In this document: in pieces, positions 62,808 through 64,000 of the stretch
Layout of the letters: each line of letters starts with the position of its first letter
Position numbering within the stretch: the first letter of the stretch is position 1
Assembly: GCA_003024175.1 (NCBI GenBank)
Contig: MDYQ01000121.1
Span: 297,524 to 361,523, forward strand
DNA from: Planoprotostelium fungivorum
Taxonomy: Eukaryota; Evosea; Variosea; Cavosteliida; Cavosteliaceae
Direction: 5' to 3'
DNA: 64,000 nt
Notes under the pieces: generated by a model
What the model saw: the letters and a program-made list of their open reading frames with translations, nothing else
What the model was told of the DNA's origin: nothing
Database searches by the model: none
Program-made: the position numbers and the translations under genes

Positions 62808-63127
62808 TTCAGAGGACTGCAATAGAAAGGTCAGCTGTCTCGGATTTGAAGCGGATGTTGTTGAAGGAAATGAGGGACATCTGTGACGATGCATTTACCT
62901 CTGAAGGAGAGAAGTTTCGTGAGCGACTACTCTGGAAGGGGTGATGTGTCTGATGGCGGCGGAGGTCAACCATCGGATTACGACAGAACGTTTCTGCCTT
63001 GTGGAGCGCGTGCAAAAACGGGGCAGAAGAGGGAAAGAAGAATTCCAAGAAGGACATATTATTATTACCGTCGGAGGACAAAGAACGCTCGTCCTTCGAC
63101 GACCTCTACAACGGATAACTGACGAAC
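62808..63127. other. upstream region of receptor copy F
   Basis: Minus-strand flank of the GRAM relic followed by the promoter side of copy F. It contains the inverted repeat block shared with 41.4 and 52.07 kb (near 62950), GTGCAAAAACGGGGCAGA (63010-63027) and about 100 bp shared with the upstream region of copy D. A CTACAACG octamer lies 15 bp before the start codon (63106-63113). Confidence 0.55.
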
Positions 63128-64000
63128 ATGATCGGGGTCTGCATCGTATCCTTCTTCCTCCTCTTTGGCGTGCTCGTTCCGACCCAAGCTCAGAGTCCCT
63201 CTGTAGCGATCAGTCTGAAAGACATCTGGTCGGCTGCCGGTGGGTCTACTAGCTATTACAGAGGACAGAACGTGGGTACTTCTATCGAGAATGTTCTGTC
63301 TGAGAGTCGAACGACAGCCCTGCGACTCAACTGACTTCCTCGGTGTCACTTGCTCGAATGGCATCGTCACAGGTCTTTCACTGACTGGAAAGAGTCTGAA
63401 CGGAACACTGTCGCCTTCCATCGGTAACCTCACTCCTTCTCTGTCAGCTAAAAGTGTCGCAGGTAGTTTGACGAATCTGACGAGTCTGAGCATCTATTCG
63501 ACTCAGCTGAATGGACATATACCCTCCACCATCGGTCAGCTGCAGAGTCTGACCTATCTCAAGTTGTCTAACAGCATGTTCAGCGGACCCCTTCCTTCTT
63601 CGATGGGAAATCTGACTAATCTGCGTACCTTGGACCTCAGCAATAATACTGGGTGAACTATCTCTGTGCAGAAGCGAAGAGAAGATGACAGAGCACAGGT
63701 TGAACGGGTCAATCAACGTCCTACAGGGCTGTACAAACCTCACGAGCATCGGCACGGTGATACTCGTTCTCTTCATCTTTTCATCTGACGAGACAACAGA
63801 ACTTGAACAGCTTCAGTGGAGAGATACCACCCTTTGTGTTCAACTCTTCCATCACATCCGCACAACTGAGCTACAACAAGTTCAGTTATCCTTCCAACGT
63901 CATCTTCTCCTCTCCTTCCAAGTTGACATCTCTTCTTCTTGGAGGTGAGATGATGTTGTACATCATTTACTGAAGGAGATGAAGGTATGGGGACGTTGGG
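63128..64000 (+). CDS. receptor copy F: LRR N-terminal part, cut by window end
   Basis: ATG 63128; signal peptide (GVCIVSFFLLFGVLVPTQAQ), SLKDIWSAAGGSTSYYRGQN, intron 1 (GTGGGT donor rather than GTGAGT), TDFLGVTC, and LRRs (LNGTLSPSIG, NLTSLSIYSTQLNGHIPSTI, YLKLSNSMFSGPLPSS). The sequence leaves the window within the LRR region. The first exon and upstream DNA are closest to copy D. The GPS, TM and kinase parts cannot be seen. Confidence 0.75.

Overview
The window is eukaryotic nuclear DNA. Genes lie on both strands and are cut into many exons by introns of about 40-50 nt, mostly GTGAG...(C/T)AG. Intergenic gaps are often only 100-250 bp, and there is no bacterial gene layout. Coronin-7, a SPINDLY-type GT41 enzyme, a DG17-like RING/TRAF/MATH protein, GH47 and GH125 mannosidases and a coiled-coil/GRAM protein together point to an amoebozoan. 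A protostelid or variosean amoeba such as the Planoprotostelium/Protostelium group is my best guess. That is an inference from gene content and intron style, not a match I could run.

Left part (1-30.7 kb), ordinary single-copy genes: a partial short-chain dehydrogenase (-), GH47 alpha-mannosidase (-), SPINDLY-like O-glycosyltransferase (+), a single-pass membrane protein (-), Mediator subunit MED8 (-), an ATXN7/Sgf73-like SAGA subunit (+), a RING-TRAF-MATH protein (+), a coiled-coil phosphoprotein-like gene (+), a GH125 mannosidase (-), an F-box/nucleotidyltransferase-like gene (-), coronin-7 (+), an orphan multi-pass membrane protein (-) and a tail-anchored Ser-rich protein (-). Secretory-pathway glycan processing, transcription co-activators and actin control are all represented, with no clear operon-like theme.

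Right part (31-64 kb), a young tandem/inverted array. There are six copies (A-F) of a large receptor gene. The layout is signal peptide, leucine-rich repeats, a GAIN-like region ending in a GPS motif (Cys pattern plus CNHLT), one transmembrane helix and a protein kinase-like domain that has lost its catalytic residues. Order: A(+), B(-), C(-), D(-), E(+), F(+, cut by the window end). C and D are joined at a recombination scar and carry frameshift or stop lesions. Between the copies lie remnants of a second family ('X', at about 40, 51 and 61.7 kb) and of a coiled-coil/GRAM gene, which is full length at 52.3-55.5 kb with relics at 50.4 and 62.2-62.8 kb. Two MITE-like elements with terminal inverted repeats and target duplications are present. 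One sits inside intron 1 of receptor copy B.

The receptor family is the strongest candidate for an undescribed system. It combines the autoproteolysis module of adhesion GPCRs with a one-pass LRR receptor and a pseudokinase, in an expanding and recombining cluster. A second genome-scale oddity is the octamer CGTTGTAG/CTACAACG. It occurs at least 38 times by eye, where about two would be expected by chance, often at intron ends, and it is almost absent from the receptor array.

Exon boundaries were worked out by hand from reading frames and GT/AG sites. Outer coordinates are firmer than individual splice sites.
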